DNA of 64,000 nt from Cantharellus purpuraceus. Its lineage: Eukaryota > Basidiomycota > Agaricomycetes > Cantharellales > Hydnaceae. Under the pieces are notes generated by a model. It searched no databases, was not told where the DNA came from, and saw only the letters and a list, made by a program, of their open reading frames with translations. The position numbers and the translations under genes are program-made. Every line of letters starts with the position of its first letter. Position 1 is the first letter of the stretch. The stretch spans positions 1,178,001 to 1,242,000 of the forward strand of contig JALBUN010000049.1 in assembly GCA_025174535.1 (NCBI GenBank). The letters are read 5' to 3'. Below, one piece after another: positions 49,201 to 58,961 of the stretch.

Positions 49201-49309
49201 TTCAGATTCCTCTTGAGAATCTGATCTTCAGTGATGCGACTTGCATCGCTCAGAGTTACCACACACACACAGCAGTGTCTACTCAAGCATTGAGTAATCA
49301 TCACATAAG
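46292..49309 (-). pseudogene. gypsy family B copy, left inverted arm (gag, protease, RT start)
   Basis: Minus-strand frames give gag (MEGIRDPAIPVRQGLPIQ; LLGPSSTKFQLLYLGTHLKG), a CCHC zinc knuckle (CYKCGQTGHM then SCP), an aspartic protease/binding segment and the RT N-terminus (REVNHEINLVDPDKQIHYHL, later DNTVKDVTPFPDQDSIRHDV and SKLDMSKAYEQ). RT is cut at 46291 by other sequence, before its catalytic core. Several TGA codons sit where the family has Arg, and a small deletion near 48430 shifts the gag frame. From 46441 to 49309 it is the reverse complement of 61134-64000. Confidence 0.8.
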
Positions 49310-49373
49310 AGCATTGGTATTCTGCTCTTTATTGGTGGGGACTTCTTCAGTTCCCATTATGATTTGGCCTGGG
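49310..49373 (-). pseudogene. gypsy family B fragment, part of the copy split by the chromodomain element
   Basis: It matches 46931-46995 (GAGCATTGGTATTATGCTC, GGGGACTTCTTCAGTTCCCA), which lies between protease and RT of the same family. It ends in CTGGG, the target duplication of the inserted element. The other side of the split resumes at 58216. Confidence 0.7.
49369..49373. repeat. target-site duplication CTGGG (left)
   Basis: Matches CTGGG at 58216-58220. The two flanks together rebuild the GCCTGGGCCATT seen in the uninterrupted family B arm near 46986-46997. Confidence 0.9.
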
Positions 49374-49913
49374 TGTTACGCACTAGGTCCGATTGGGGGT
49401 CAGAGATTGGATCAGAGGTTGGGTCGGAGTTAGGGTCGGAGGTTGGGTCGGGTTCGGAGTACGTCGTGGGGGTCAGAATGGACTTGGCTTCAGCTTATGT
49501 GCTGCGCCCTCACTGATACCGGTGTCCAAGATTTCGGAGACGGAGTACGACTTAGAGAGTTAGGATCGGACTTAGGAGCTAGGTGTGATTCGATATTCAA
49601 ACTGGGGAATGAAGTCCCCAGTCGGGCAACTTAAATACATATTCAAAATCTAATAATAATCACTCCGGTGATGGGTCTCCGAGGCTGATGGCCTTACATG
49701 AGTATGTCTGAGTCTGATGGGGACAGATGTCTGGGTTCCTATGATGATGCTGATGCATCAATCAGAACTGGAGACGGATGGGTGGAATTGGCGGTGACAA
49801 TCGGACAGGTAAATGGAGATGTAGCAGTTTCCAAATGGAGTATAGATTTCATATGCATGGGGATCTGAGGGGATCAGACGGGGATCTGGGCGTTAATGAA
49901 TATAGTCATAACA
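49374..49913 (-). repeat. 3' LTR of the chromodomain element, 540 bp
   Basis: TGTTACGCACTAGGTCCGAT to TATAGTCATAACA. By hand alignment it differs from the other LTR at about 37 positions, about 35 of them transitions, with no indel apart from the 1.4-kb insertion there. Confidence 0.9.
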
Positions 49914-50015
49914 GTATCTCTCCATTTAAGGCCGAGCCCCTGAGGCCTCATGTCCGTGGATTGAATAGGTGAGACAATTGGGTGCGGTCGGAGTTATACT
50001 GGGGGTCTGGAGACA

Positions 50016-50024
50016 TATAAAAGG
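50016..50024 (+). promoter_or_regulatory. TATA box for the antisense ORF
   Basis: TATAAAAGG lies 39 nt before the ATG at 50055 and 15 nt before an upstream in-frame ATG at 50031. The spacing favours the later start. It points away from the element's own transcription direction. Confidence 0.5.
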
Positions 50025-50054
50025 AGGGGCATGATTGAGGTCTTATCCTCAACG

Positions 50055-51554
50055 ATGTCAAACCCTTTGGCAAGCATGAGTGTGGCCGAGCTGGAGCAGT
50101 TGCTCTTGGCCCGACAGAAGGAAGAGGAGGAGGAGCGGAAACAGAAAGAGGAGGAAGTGAAGGTCGAGAGGGCCCGCATGGTGAAGGAACTTGCGGCAGT
50201 GATGGAGGCTGCGAGACTGAAAGAAGTGGAGGAGCAGGCGCATGAGTTAGAGGCCGCCATGGAGGTAGAGGAGGAGGTGACCGGGGCAGGGGGAACCAGC
50301 CACCCAGGAAGTCTGAGTGTGCCAATACGGCCAGGGACCCCGGAAGTCGCCATCATCTCCGTTACACGGATGGAGACGACTTGTTTGAGGACTGTCACTG
50401 TGGAGGACTCGCCGTTATGTCCGCGGGCACGGCCCCTATTTGAGTTGGGGGCAGCTGAGGAAGATGATGCAGTGGAGACGGAGAGGGTGGAGGTGGAGGT
50501 GGATCCCGATGCCAATGTGGAGCTCGATGCAAATGCGGAGCCCGAGGTGGGCATGGATGTTGGGACGGATGCGGAGCCGGATCCCACTTCGAATTCCTAC
50601 GAGGAGATGGCTTGGGTAGCTGCGGTCGAGGCTCGCAAAAGAGCGGAGCTCTATGCCACTACCACCAAGAAGAATCTCAATGTCACGGTCTTTTCATTGA
50701 AGGCCTACCCGAGTGCTGATATGGAGAAGTGAGAGGCGGACCGGAGGGTCATATGGTGCAAGGCGGAGAGTTGCATATTGGCGACCCGTAAGAAGGAGCT
50801 GCGTGTCGTGAGGTCGGCGATCCAGCTTTGCAAGTGCGAGATGGAGAAGGTGGCGGCAGAACAGCAGGACAAGGAGGAGGAGAGGGAATGCTTGGAGGCT
50901 GCAGCAAGAAGGGGTGGACCACCCAAGGCTCTGGCTCCAACGGAGCCATTTGGTGGACCTGGCGTAACTTGCGACTTATGTCGTGATGCGGGTGTGGAGT
51001 GTGTGTGGCCTACCGGCCCAACTCGCTGACTTCAGTCCTGCGATCGTTGTCGGGGTCGGAAAGGAGGGTGTAGGATCGATGGGAAGTTCAATCCCCAGAG
51101 TCGGAGCGTCAAGCCCCGACTAGTGGTACAAGGAGGGGCAGAGAAAGAATCGGAGGGTCGTCCGGCCAGGAAGAGGCGGATGGAGACGGGTGCTGTGGCA
51201 GCCGGGGGTAGCGGCGTCGGATCGGAAGGGGCAACGACCGGTGCAGGTACGGGGCGCGTCTCGGCGCCCAATAGCACCGTGGGCCAGCTTATCCAGCTGG
51301 TTAACCTGCAGTCGGAGCACCTGCGGTGGACGGAGGGGTTGTTAGTAGACTTGGTGAGGACAATGAAACGGAAGGAGGTTCTAGAGGGTCGTCGGACAGC
51401 CGAGTTACGTTGGTTGTGGAAGTTCATGGCCCCATTGGACGAGGATTCGGACATGGGAGATGAGAAGGATTGGGTGTCGGATGTAGAGAGTGATGAGGAG
51501 TCAGAGATGGAGCCTGAGGTAGATAAGGGAAAGGAAACGCGATGTATAAAATAA
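50055..51554 (+). pseudogene. transposon-borne antisense ORF with Zn2Cys6-like cluster
   Basis: One frame of 500 codons lies opposite to gag-pol, between the chromodomain and the 3' LTR. It is interrupted only by TGA codons at 50730-50732 and 51027-51029. From the N-terminus: MSNPLASMSVAELEQLLLAR, a charged coiled coil (KEEEEERKQKEEEVKVER), an acidic middle, then CDLCRDAGVEC and, 12 codons later including the stop, CDRCRGRKGGC. This is CX2CX6CX12CX2CX6C, inside the fungal Zn2Cys6 consensus. A basic region, a possible helical dimer segment (IQLVNLQSEHLRWTEGLL) and an acidic tail follow. No intron is needed. The pattern suggests a nucleic-acid-binding accessory protein, which is inference. No other function is recognised. 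Both stops can arise from CGA by one C-to-T change. Confidence 0.65.
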
Positions 51555-51696
51555 AAATGAAAATGATTATAAATTTCAGAACGGAGAAAAATGAGGCGGA
51601 GTGATTCCTTTGGAGCTTTTGGGCAGGCATGTAATTTCCCTCGACTTGTAGTAAAATGATGATGCGAAATAATAGAATTAGCATTAGTAATTGAAC

Positions 51697-54600
51697 TTAA
51701 AGATTCATAAGGGGGCCAGGTTTGTCTGGATAAGCGGAGTGAAAGTCAGAGACGGATTCAGATGCGTGATCGAGTTTGGACACAGAGATCCATGAGGATT
51801 CTTCATCGGTGCCTTCGTATCCAGTCCATTTGACTAAGTACTGGAGCTTGCACTTGTATCGACGGTTGATCTTCGAGTCCAGGATCTCAGAGATCTCATA
51901 TTCATTGTCTCCTTCGATGATGATTGGGGGAGGTGGAGGTTGCGTGTGACCAGAGATCTCGTTCATGGTAGCGGGTTCGAGCATTGATATATGGAAGACT
52001 GGATGAACTGCTCAGAAGTGGTCCAGGAGGCGGGGGGTGAAAGACCTGCTGCCCGCGCGAGCAATGACCTCATAAGGACCTAAGTATTTCTCGGAGAGTT
52101 TCTTCGATGGACGGGTGGTCTGGAAGTGTTTGGCCTTAACAAATACTTTGTCTCCGATTTGCAGGTCTGGAGCCGGAATGCGGTGTCGGTCTGCGGAGAC
52201 TTGATATTGTTTCTGAGCATCGGAGATGGTCTCTCGGAGATGTTGGTGTAGTTGATCGAGGTCGGTTACGAATTGGCGGGCTTTGGTGGAGGCAAGTTCT
52301 TTCTCGGGGTGGACGGAGATGTTCGGATGGTAGCCTTTATTAGCAAAGAATGGAGAGATGCCTGTAGTTGCGTTCGGAGCGTTGTTGTAGGCAAACTCTG
52401 TGATCGGAAGTAGATCAGCCCAGTTGTCTTGTTGATAGTTACAATAGATTCGGAGATATTGTTCCAGGGACTGATTCATTCATTCCGTTTGTCCGTCTCC
52501 TTCAGGGTGGTATCTGGAGGTGAAATGGAGCTTCATGTCGAGAGCCTTTCCTAATGTGCGGAAGAAGGAGGACATGAACTCTGAGCCCCGATCGGACGAT
52601 GAGACTCCGTGTTTAGGAAATACGTGGAGAACGAACAATTTAGCTAGTGAGGCGGAGGTGATGGTGTCATGCGTCAGAATGAATAGTGACTGTTTAGTGA
52701 ACCTGTCGACAATCACGAGTATGGTGTCATATCCGAGCAATGGGGAGAGCTTCTCTATGAAATCCATGGGGATGGAGTTCCATGGTTGCTCTGGGATCGG
52801 AAGTTGCTTAAGCGTTCCGTAGGGTTTGTGCCTTTGTGATTTTGAGCGCATACACATGGTACGGGAGTTACAGTAGTGTTGAATGTATTCCCGCATTTTG
52901 GGCCATACATAGTCTTGTCGGATTAATCCTTGTGTGCAATTTTGCCCGAAGTGGCCGGAGATTGGGTGATCATGATAATACTGCAAAATTCGGAGTTGGA
53001 GGCTGTTGGCGTTGGGGATGTATATCCGGTCGTTGTGTCAGAGGTGCCCTTCGGGGTCAAGTGACCATTTCGGATCGGAAGGGTTGTCCAAGTGTTTAAC
53101 TGCAACAGGATCAGATCGGAGTTATGAGCGGATGTCAGAGCAGAGTTGGTCAATGTCCATAATGGTGACAGCTCGGAGGGTGGGAGTCATGAGGGTGGAT
53201 GCTTGTAGGGACGATGCCAGCTACTCGTTAGTGAACACAGGACGAAAGTTGTGTGGGTTTACAGTGGCATAGTTGCTATTCCCCTCTTTAGGGTAGACGT
53301 CCCAGCGTCTAGTTAACACGTCGGGCTTTGCTCCGAGTCGACCTGGACAGAAATGGATAATGAGATTGAACTGAGATAGGTATTCGGACCATCGGACCTG
53401 TCTCCGGGTGAGCAGTTTCGTTGTGGAGAAGTATTCCAAGTTCTTGTGGTCAGTTATGACATCCACCGGATCGGAGGGACCCTCAAGGTAGTGTCTCCAT
53501 ATCTGGAAGGCTTCATATATGGCAAGGAGCTCTTTGTCATGGACATCATACTTCAGTTCAGGGGGCGTAAATGTACGCGAGTGAAAAGCGATTGGGTGGA
53601 CTTGTCCGTCATCCGGAGAGATGATGGACAGGATCGCAGCAAGTGCATAGTCAGAGGCATCGGTCTCTAATAGGATGGGAACGTCTGGAACCCAATGAGT
53701 CAGTATTGGAACAGAAGTAAAGGCCTTCTTCAAGGTCTCAAAGCTCTGTCTACATTCGTCAGTGAAATTCCATTGGATACCCTTCCTAGTGAGTTGGGTG
53801 AGCGGAACAGTGATATTGGAGTAGCCATGAATAAAGCGGCGGTAGAAGTTGGTGAACCCAAGGAAGGACTGTATGTCCTTGACTTTCCGGGGTTCCGGCC
53901 ATTCCTGTATGGCTTTGATTTTGTCATCAGACATTGTCAATCCTGCCGGGGAGAGCCTTGGTATTCAACCGAGTCGGAGTGGAATTCACATTTGTCAGCA
54001 CGGGCAAAGAGGCCATGCTTTTGGAGATGTCAGAGATCTATTTTGGAGTAGATCTTAGCCTTTCGAGGACTCTCGAGTAGGTCCGCGGTGCGGGGTATCG
54101 GGTATCGGTCTTTCTTGGTGATCTTGTTGAGTCCACGGAAGTCAACGCATAGATGGAGTGATCCATCTTTTTTGCGGACAAATAGGACCGGAGCTCCATG
54201 AGGAGATAGGGATAGGCGGATGAAGCCTGTGGCCAAGTTCTCATCTATGAATGTTTGGAGAGCCAGTAGCTCTTTTTGGGATAGCGAGTAGATAGGGCCA
54301 AGCGGAGGGGTGGAGTTGTCATCCAGTTCGATCTTGAGATTGTATGGTCGGTGTTCCGCTAGGGAGTCGGCTTTAGACTTGCTGAACACGTCGGCGAACT
54401 CATGATACTCCTTGGGAACCATAGAGAGGTCCGGTGGAGTGGATCGGGCGGAATGAGCAGCAAGGAATATCGGATCGGAGAGGTGGACCTGGAATGTGTG
54501 AGAACCGTCCAGCTTGCTTAGTCTGGTGAAGACCATAGCGTCCACCATCAATATAAACGGCGGGGTAGATGGAGTATCTATCGGAGCAGAGTCAGCGGAG

Positions 54601-55316
54601 GCGGAAGATAATTTCGCACCTATAGTTGCTGGTGACGTCGGGGATGACACAGCCTGTGCTGGAGAACGGAATGTGATATGGCCCAATGCCCAGTCAATCA
54701 ACAGATTGTAGCGGGTGAGCCAGTTATGTCCGAGAACCACAGAACAGCTGGAGTCAAGTGGAGTAACATAGAATGTAAGGGTCTGGATTTCTCCGACAGA
54801 AAAACGGATAGACAAATCTATAGCTCGTGAAATAACAGCATTAGTAGTGCCGTCAAATAATCGGAGTGGTATTGGAGTTATGGTGTATGTATGGAGTTTA
54901 TGTAAATCGGAAAAAGAGGAATTGAGGAAACAGTGAGTAGAACTGGAGTCAATTAATGCTTGAATAGCGGTATCGGGAATGGAGTCAGAGTGGACGAGGA
55001 GGGTAAGGGAGTCAGAGTGGGAAAGAGCGGATGCGTTCAGGCGGACCTTGTTTGTCGTACGGGGAGTACCAACGCAGCCCTCAGCCTGTACGGAGGCTAT
55101 AGGACTGCTTACTATTTTTTTTGGTCCGTCGTGGCATTGGTGGCGCGGCCTTTTGCCTTTGCTGCAGACGAGGTTGCCTTGTTGCAATCCTTGGCTTGGT
55201 GGCCAGGCTTTCCGCAGAACAGACAGAGGTTGTTGTCCATGCGGCGCTGGCATTCCTGCTGGGTAAGTTTCCCATCCTTTCCCAGCTTGGTGGAGAGGTC
55301 CGGAGTACTCTTGCAA
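51697..55316 (-). pseudogene. pol: protease, RT, RNase H, integrase, chromodomain
   Basis: Protease-like segment ALIDSSSTHCFLNSSF, and RT start SPHGAPVLFVRKKDGSLHLC then DRYPIPRTADLL. At YSKIDL (about 54030) the sequence jumps to KHGLFARADKCEFH. The RT core with the YxDD catalytic box is therefore absent and the frame changes. RNase H reads ETDASDYALAAIL, ELLAIYEAFQIWRHYL and TDHKNLEYF. Integrase has a partial HHCC region, PMDFIEKLSP, SSDRGSEFMSSFF and HPEGDGQTE, i.e. D, D and E, followed at once by a TGA. The chromodomain YLVKWTGYEGTDEESSW lies at 51697-51984. Other stops are near 52010, 53080, 53115 and 53220. RNase H, integrase and chromodomain share one frame. Confidence 0.9.
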
Positions 55317-56224
55317 GCTCCAGAGTTATTGCTGGTACCAGAGTTATTCTGACCGGAACCGGAAGCGGCAGCGTTACCAGTGTTTGACTTCTGGCCTGAG
55401 TTGGCGGTGGCCCACTTATCGGACCCCTTGTTGGACTTTGGGGTCTTGTCCGATGATTTGTCCGATTTGTTGTTGGCCAAATTTTCGCAGGAGACCTCAG
55501 ATTGATGTTCCCAATAACGGGTGTCGATGGATTGGGCAAGCTTGCGGAGGGTAGCCAAAGAATCCGGCTTACCGACGCATGATATCTCGTCCTTGATGTG
55601 GGATGGGAGTCCAACATAAAATTGGCATCAGAGTGCGGCATCGCCCCATTGGACTTTTGGAGCTAGCTGCTGGAAACTCACAATGTATTTTGCAATTTTG
55701 TGATTTTCCTTCATCCGAAGTCAATCGAGTTTGTTCTCAGCATCGGCCTCGGGGTTGTAAGGACCGAAATTGGTCTGAAGTTTGGAGATGAAGTTGGAGT
55801 AGTCCTCTGACCATATTGGGTCATCGGAGTCGTCCATGAGCGCTGGTTCGAAGTAGTCCAGTGCGGTGCCCTTGAGATAGGACATGGCGAAGGTGACCTT
55901 CGCCCAATTGGATGTGAATGCGTCGGGGTGGTCGCAGAAATTCAACTGGCATTGCACCAAGAAAGGCTGGAGTTTGTGTGGATCGGAGCCATTGAATGGG
56001 TTGGGTTCTCAGACCTTGGTCTTAGGGGCTTGTGGGTTACGGATGCTGCTAGCGAGCAGGGAGATGGCTTGCACCAGATTTGGAGAGGGCGGGGTGTCAT
56101 CTTCTTCATTGATGGCCTCTATGTGGTCCATTGGTTCCTCAACGACCTCGGGGATGGTGTCGATGCTGGGGGTGGGTACCTCGACGATTCGTGCACGTTC
56201 GGAATTGGCGGTGGATCGTGGCAT
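55112..56224 (-). pseudogene. gag of the chromodomain element
   Basis: The start MPRSTANSERARIVEVPTPS at 56224 lies just inside the 5' LTR. The capsid core FLVQCQLNFCDHPDAFT and FAMSYLKGTALDYFEPAL, then KIAKYIVSFQQLAP, and a CCHC knuckle CLFCGKPGHQAKDC near the C-terminus. One frame throughout, broken by TGA at about 56009, 55721 and 55640, each at a place where an Arg codon CGA would fit. The frame ends in TAG at 55112-55114 directly after eight A residues. Confidence 0.88.
55115..55122 (-). promoter_or_regulatory. candidate -1 ribosomal frameshift site, gag to pol
   Basis: On the coding strand the gag frame reads CAA AAA AAA TAG, so the heptamer A-AAA-AAA lies directly before the stop. The pol frame is -1 relative to gag and stays open across the site (GPKKIVSSP). 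A length change in the A-run could mimic this. Confidence 0.55.
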
Positions 56225-56711
56225 TGGTAGGAGTGAGTATGGCAGTTCGAATATACTGTTACGCACTAGGTCCGATTGAGGGTCAGAGATTGGATCAGAG
56301 GTCGGGTCGGAGTTAGGGTCAGAGGTTGGGTCGGGGTCGGAGTATGTTGTGGGGGTTGGAACGGACTTGGCTTCAGATTATGTGCTGCGCCCTCACTAAT
56401 ACCGGTGTCCAAGATTTCGGAGACGGAGTACGACTTAGAGAGTTAGGATCGGACTTAGGAGCTAGGCGTGATTCAATATTCAAACTGGGGAATGAAGTCC
56501 CCAGTCGGGCAACTTAAATACATATTCAAAATCTAATAATAATTACTCCGGTGATGGGTCTCCGAGGCCGACGGCCTTACGTGAGTATGTCCGAGTCCGA
56601 TGGGGATGGATGTCCGGGTTCCTATGGTGATGCTGATGCATCAATTGGAACCGGAGATGGATGGGCGGAATCGGTGGTGACAATCGGACAGGTAAATGGA
56701 GACGTAGCGGT

Positions 56712-58124
56712 GTCGGTTCGCTTAAGGAATAGATCCTATAAGCCTGCGCGCAACGGTCCTAGCAAACAGACGGTGTGTAACGCAGTTGTTCAGCACTCCA
56801 AAGATCAATCAGGGCGAGGGGTACGTAACAGGGAAGTGGGATAGTGCTCTGTGGTTGGATGAGGATGGGAGCAAAAGGTTGGTCCCGATGGCTGATCGTG
56901 CTCTGTGACTGGATGACAATGCGGAGCCCGGTTGGGAGGTACGCGAAAGCTGGTTTCAGGAGAATCAACCTCTCGGTGGCGGAGGGAAATCTGATCGTTG
57001 AACCAAGGTGTTTTACCTCAGTGTAGAGATGATGGATTGTGATGTAGAGCGTAGAGCGTAGACTTAGAGCATGGACTTTGACTTTAGAGCGTTGGCTGAA
57101 AACTTGTTTATTGATTCCAAAGGCAAAAACTAGCGCCCTTTTATATACAAATCCCCAGGGCACAACGACACAATATGAGGAGCAAATGATGCGATATGAT
57201 GCAAGAAATGCTGATCAAGCCAGCTGACAAAGCGTGTGAAGTTGAACTACTAAAGGGGAAATCATGGAGAAATGAAACGACAGATAGGGGTAATCTTTGT
57301 AAGAATAGGGGGTGATGAGTAATAAAAGAACCAAAAATAGAACAAGGATGAGTAAGTCGTGTATGAATGAATTAAAAGATGAAACAGGGGTGAGTCATAT
57401 AAAAGAACAATAGAAACGTCCACCAATACCATCTTCCCTATGGCTCCGAAGGTTAATTGACCCTGAGTCACATGAGGACTTCAGTCAGCATCCACAACAA
57501 ATACTCCTTATTGTCTTAGTGATCCGTCTCCATATGGTATCCCACTCCAAGAGTATTTGGTCCCTTTGCCTGACACGATGTAACCTGAGTCGGATTGAAG
57601 TGGGAGGATAGGTCGGCAATGGCGACTGAAATTCTACCTCACGTTCGACTCTTCTATCCGTGTTACGATATAGAGGTGAAATGTCGAGGAATGTATATGG
57701 TTCAACGGAATTGTGAAAGAATATGGGATCGCCAATGGCATAAGAGAGACATGGTGGGGATCTTGGACGTTGAAAGAGTTTTGGAAGTATTTTGACACGT
57801 GGAGGTGGCTTAACATGCCCGTGGAGCTCGGCGTATTTTTGATAGTCCTCTGTGTCCAGAGACCAGTGTGACGCATTATTAGAAGTGATGTTGGAGAGGG
57901 GAATAGAATGGGAAGCCATGTGAATGATGATGAAAGGATCGGTGTGAATAGAAGGCTGATAATGATCGATGGCGATGAAACACGAGTGACAATCGATGGC
58001 TAGAATTAGAGACTGAGGTGGAGAGGGAGTTGCGGCGCTATTTAAAAGTTGATACGAAAAGACGCTGGCGGAGTTGGACTGTCAGAGTGGTTCGATATGC
58101 GTCCTCGATGCGTCCTGGCTCGTC
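56712..58124. mobile_element. 1.4-kb insertion inside the 5' LTR
   Basis: AGCGGT occurs at both edges (56706-56711 and 58125-58130), a target duplication of up to 6 bp. With a 4-bp GCGG duplication the insert would start TGTCGG and end GTCA, i.e. TG...CA as in a solo LTR. No terminal inverted repeat was seen. It carries one open frame on the minus strand. Confidence 0.75.
57485..57919 (-). CDS. orphan ORF inside the LTR insertion, 144 codons
   Basis: Starts MASHSIPLSNITSNNASHW and ends CCGC. It contains the Pro-rich EFQSPLPTYPPTSIRLRL and RVRQRDQILLEWDTIWRRI. It has no known domain that I recognise. A TATA-like TTTTAAATAG lies about 120 bp upstream on the same strand (about 58040). The frame is intact although the surrounding element is full of stops, which suggests recent arrival or some selection. 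It may be a captured host fragment or an element protein. Confidence 0.4.
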   Translation of the reverse strand: MASHSIPLSNITSNNASHWSLDTEDYQKYAELHGHVKPPPRVKILPKLFQRPRSPPCLSYAIGDPIFFHNSVEPYTFLDISPLYRNTDRRVEREVEFQSPLPTYPPTSIRLRLHRVRQRDQILLEWDTIWRRITKTIRSICCGC

Positions 58125-58255
58125 AGCGGTTTTCAAATGGAGTATAGATTTCATATGCGCGGGGATCTGAGGGGATCGGACGGGGATCTGGGCATTAATG
58201 AATATAGTCATAACACTGGGCCATTGAAGTCCAGGCATATTCCTAGTTTTCATAG

Positions 58256-58818
58256 ACGCTTGTTCAGAAATACAACAAATACGTATATACAACCTATTTT
58301 CCTCAAATTTGATACAATACACTTCAATTCAAACTTATTTTCATATTTCAACATGATTCTCAAATTTTACACAATATACTAGATTAAAACATAATGTGAT
58401 ATTTTGGCATAATTCTCAAAAATAATTGTTTTTTCCCCATTTAGTGGTGGCAACTCTCTTGAAGGAACATCCAAATATCATTGATTCTTTCTTATGCAAT
58501 ACTTGTAACATAATTTGAACTATCTTTAATCCCCACCTGGTATTTGTATATCTAAATACCCTATATAATACCAATTATATTAATACATACATTCCTATTA
58601 TATCCATGTAAATGATTATGTTCATCTCAACCAAATATCTCATCTTTTAAAGTTTATTAAAATATAAAATATATGTTTATATTTATGAAAATTTCACACA
58701 TCCAAAATCTTTTAAGATATCCAAATTGTAACTCCCTGGCTTTATGTATCATTGAAATCCTGATGTATATCTCCTATACATCAGAATATTGTATACTGAC
58801 ATGATTCCGAACAAGCGT
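58256..58818. mobile_element. MITE-like element, 563 bp, AT-rich
   Basis: Terminal inverted repeats ACGCTTGTTC(A/G)GAA at both ends, 13 of 14 positions equal. CATAG occurs on both sides (58251-58255; 58819-58823). The empty site TTTCATAGGAATGGGG is visible at 47022-47037 in the left arm. No coding capacity. The duplication is 5 bp, or 3 bp (ATA) if the next G/C belongs to the repeat. Confidence 0.85.
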
Positions 58819-58895
58819 CATAGGAATGGGGTACCAAGTATTACATTGTAATACTCAACGTTGGTGACATCAAAGTATTCTTCAATGTCTCAATT

Positions 58896-58961
58896 ACCAA
58901 ACTTTATGGTAGTGTGAGTACCATAATTTATGGTAGTGTGAGTACCATAATTTATGGTACT
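58896..58961. repeat. 24-bp in-frame tandem duplication in family B copy
   Basis: TACCATAATTTATGGTAGTG and its flank repeat about 2.7 times; on the minus strand this reads INYGTHTT repeated. The arms have one unit only. Confidence 0.8.

Larger units (their letters stand above)
49374..58215 (-). mobile_element. chromodomain Ty3/gypsy retrotransposon, complete ends
   Basis: Both termini are TGTTA...TAACA and both flanks carry CTGGG (49369-49373; 58216-58220), so this is a full insertion event. Reading leftward: 5' LTR (itself interrupted), gag with zinc knuckle, protease and RT, RNase H, integrase, chromodomain, an extra antisense ORF, 3' LTR. pol order RT-RNase H-integrase-chromodomain defines a chromovirus. 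Many in-frame stops and a large RT deletion make it non-autonomous now. No tRNA-type primer-binding site was recognised next to the 5' LTR at 56256, so self-priming is possible but untested. Confidence 0.93.
56257..58215 (-). repeat. 5' LTR of the chromodomain element, split by an insertion
   Basis: LTR parts 56257-56711 and 58131-58215 add up to 540 bp with the insertion and one duplication copy removed, exactly the length of the other LTR. Confidence 0.9.

Noticed and set aside
56235..56256. tRNA primer-binding site next to the 5' LTR
   Set aside because: The sequence after the LTR (GTATATTCGAACTGCC on the coding strand) did not match a tRNA 3' end that I recognise.
49374..58215. Classical RIP as the source of decay
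   Set aside because: The stops fit CpG-to-TpG (CGA to TGA) more often than CpA-to-TpA, and LTR divergence is only about 7 percent by hand count. Not fully excluded without context counts.
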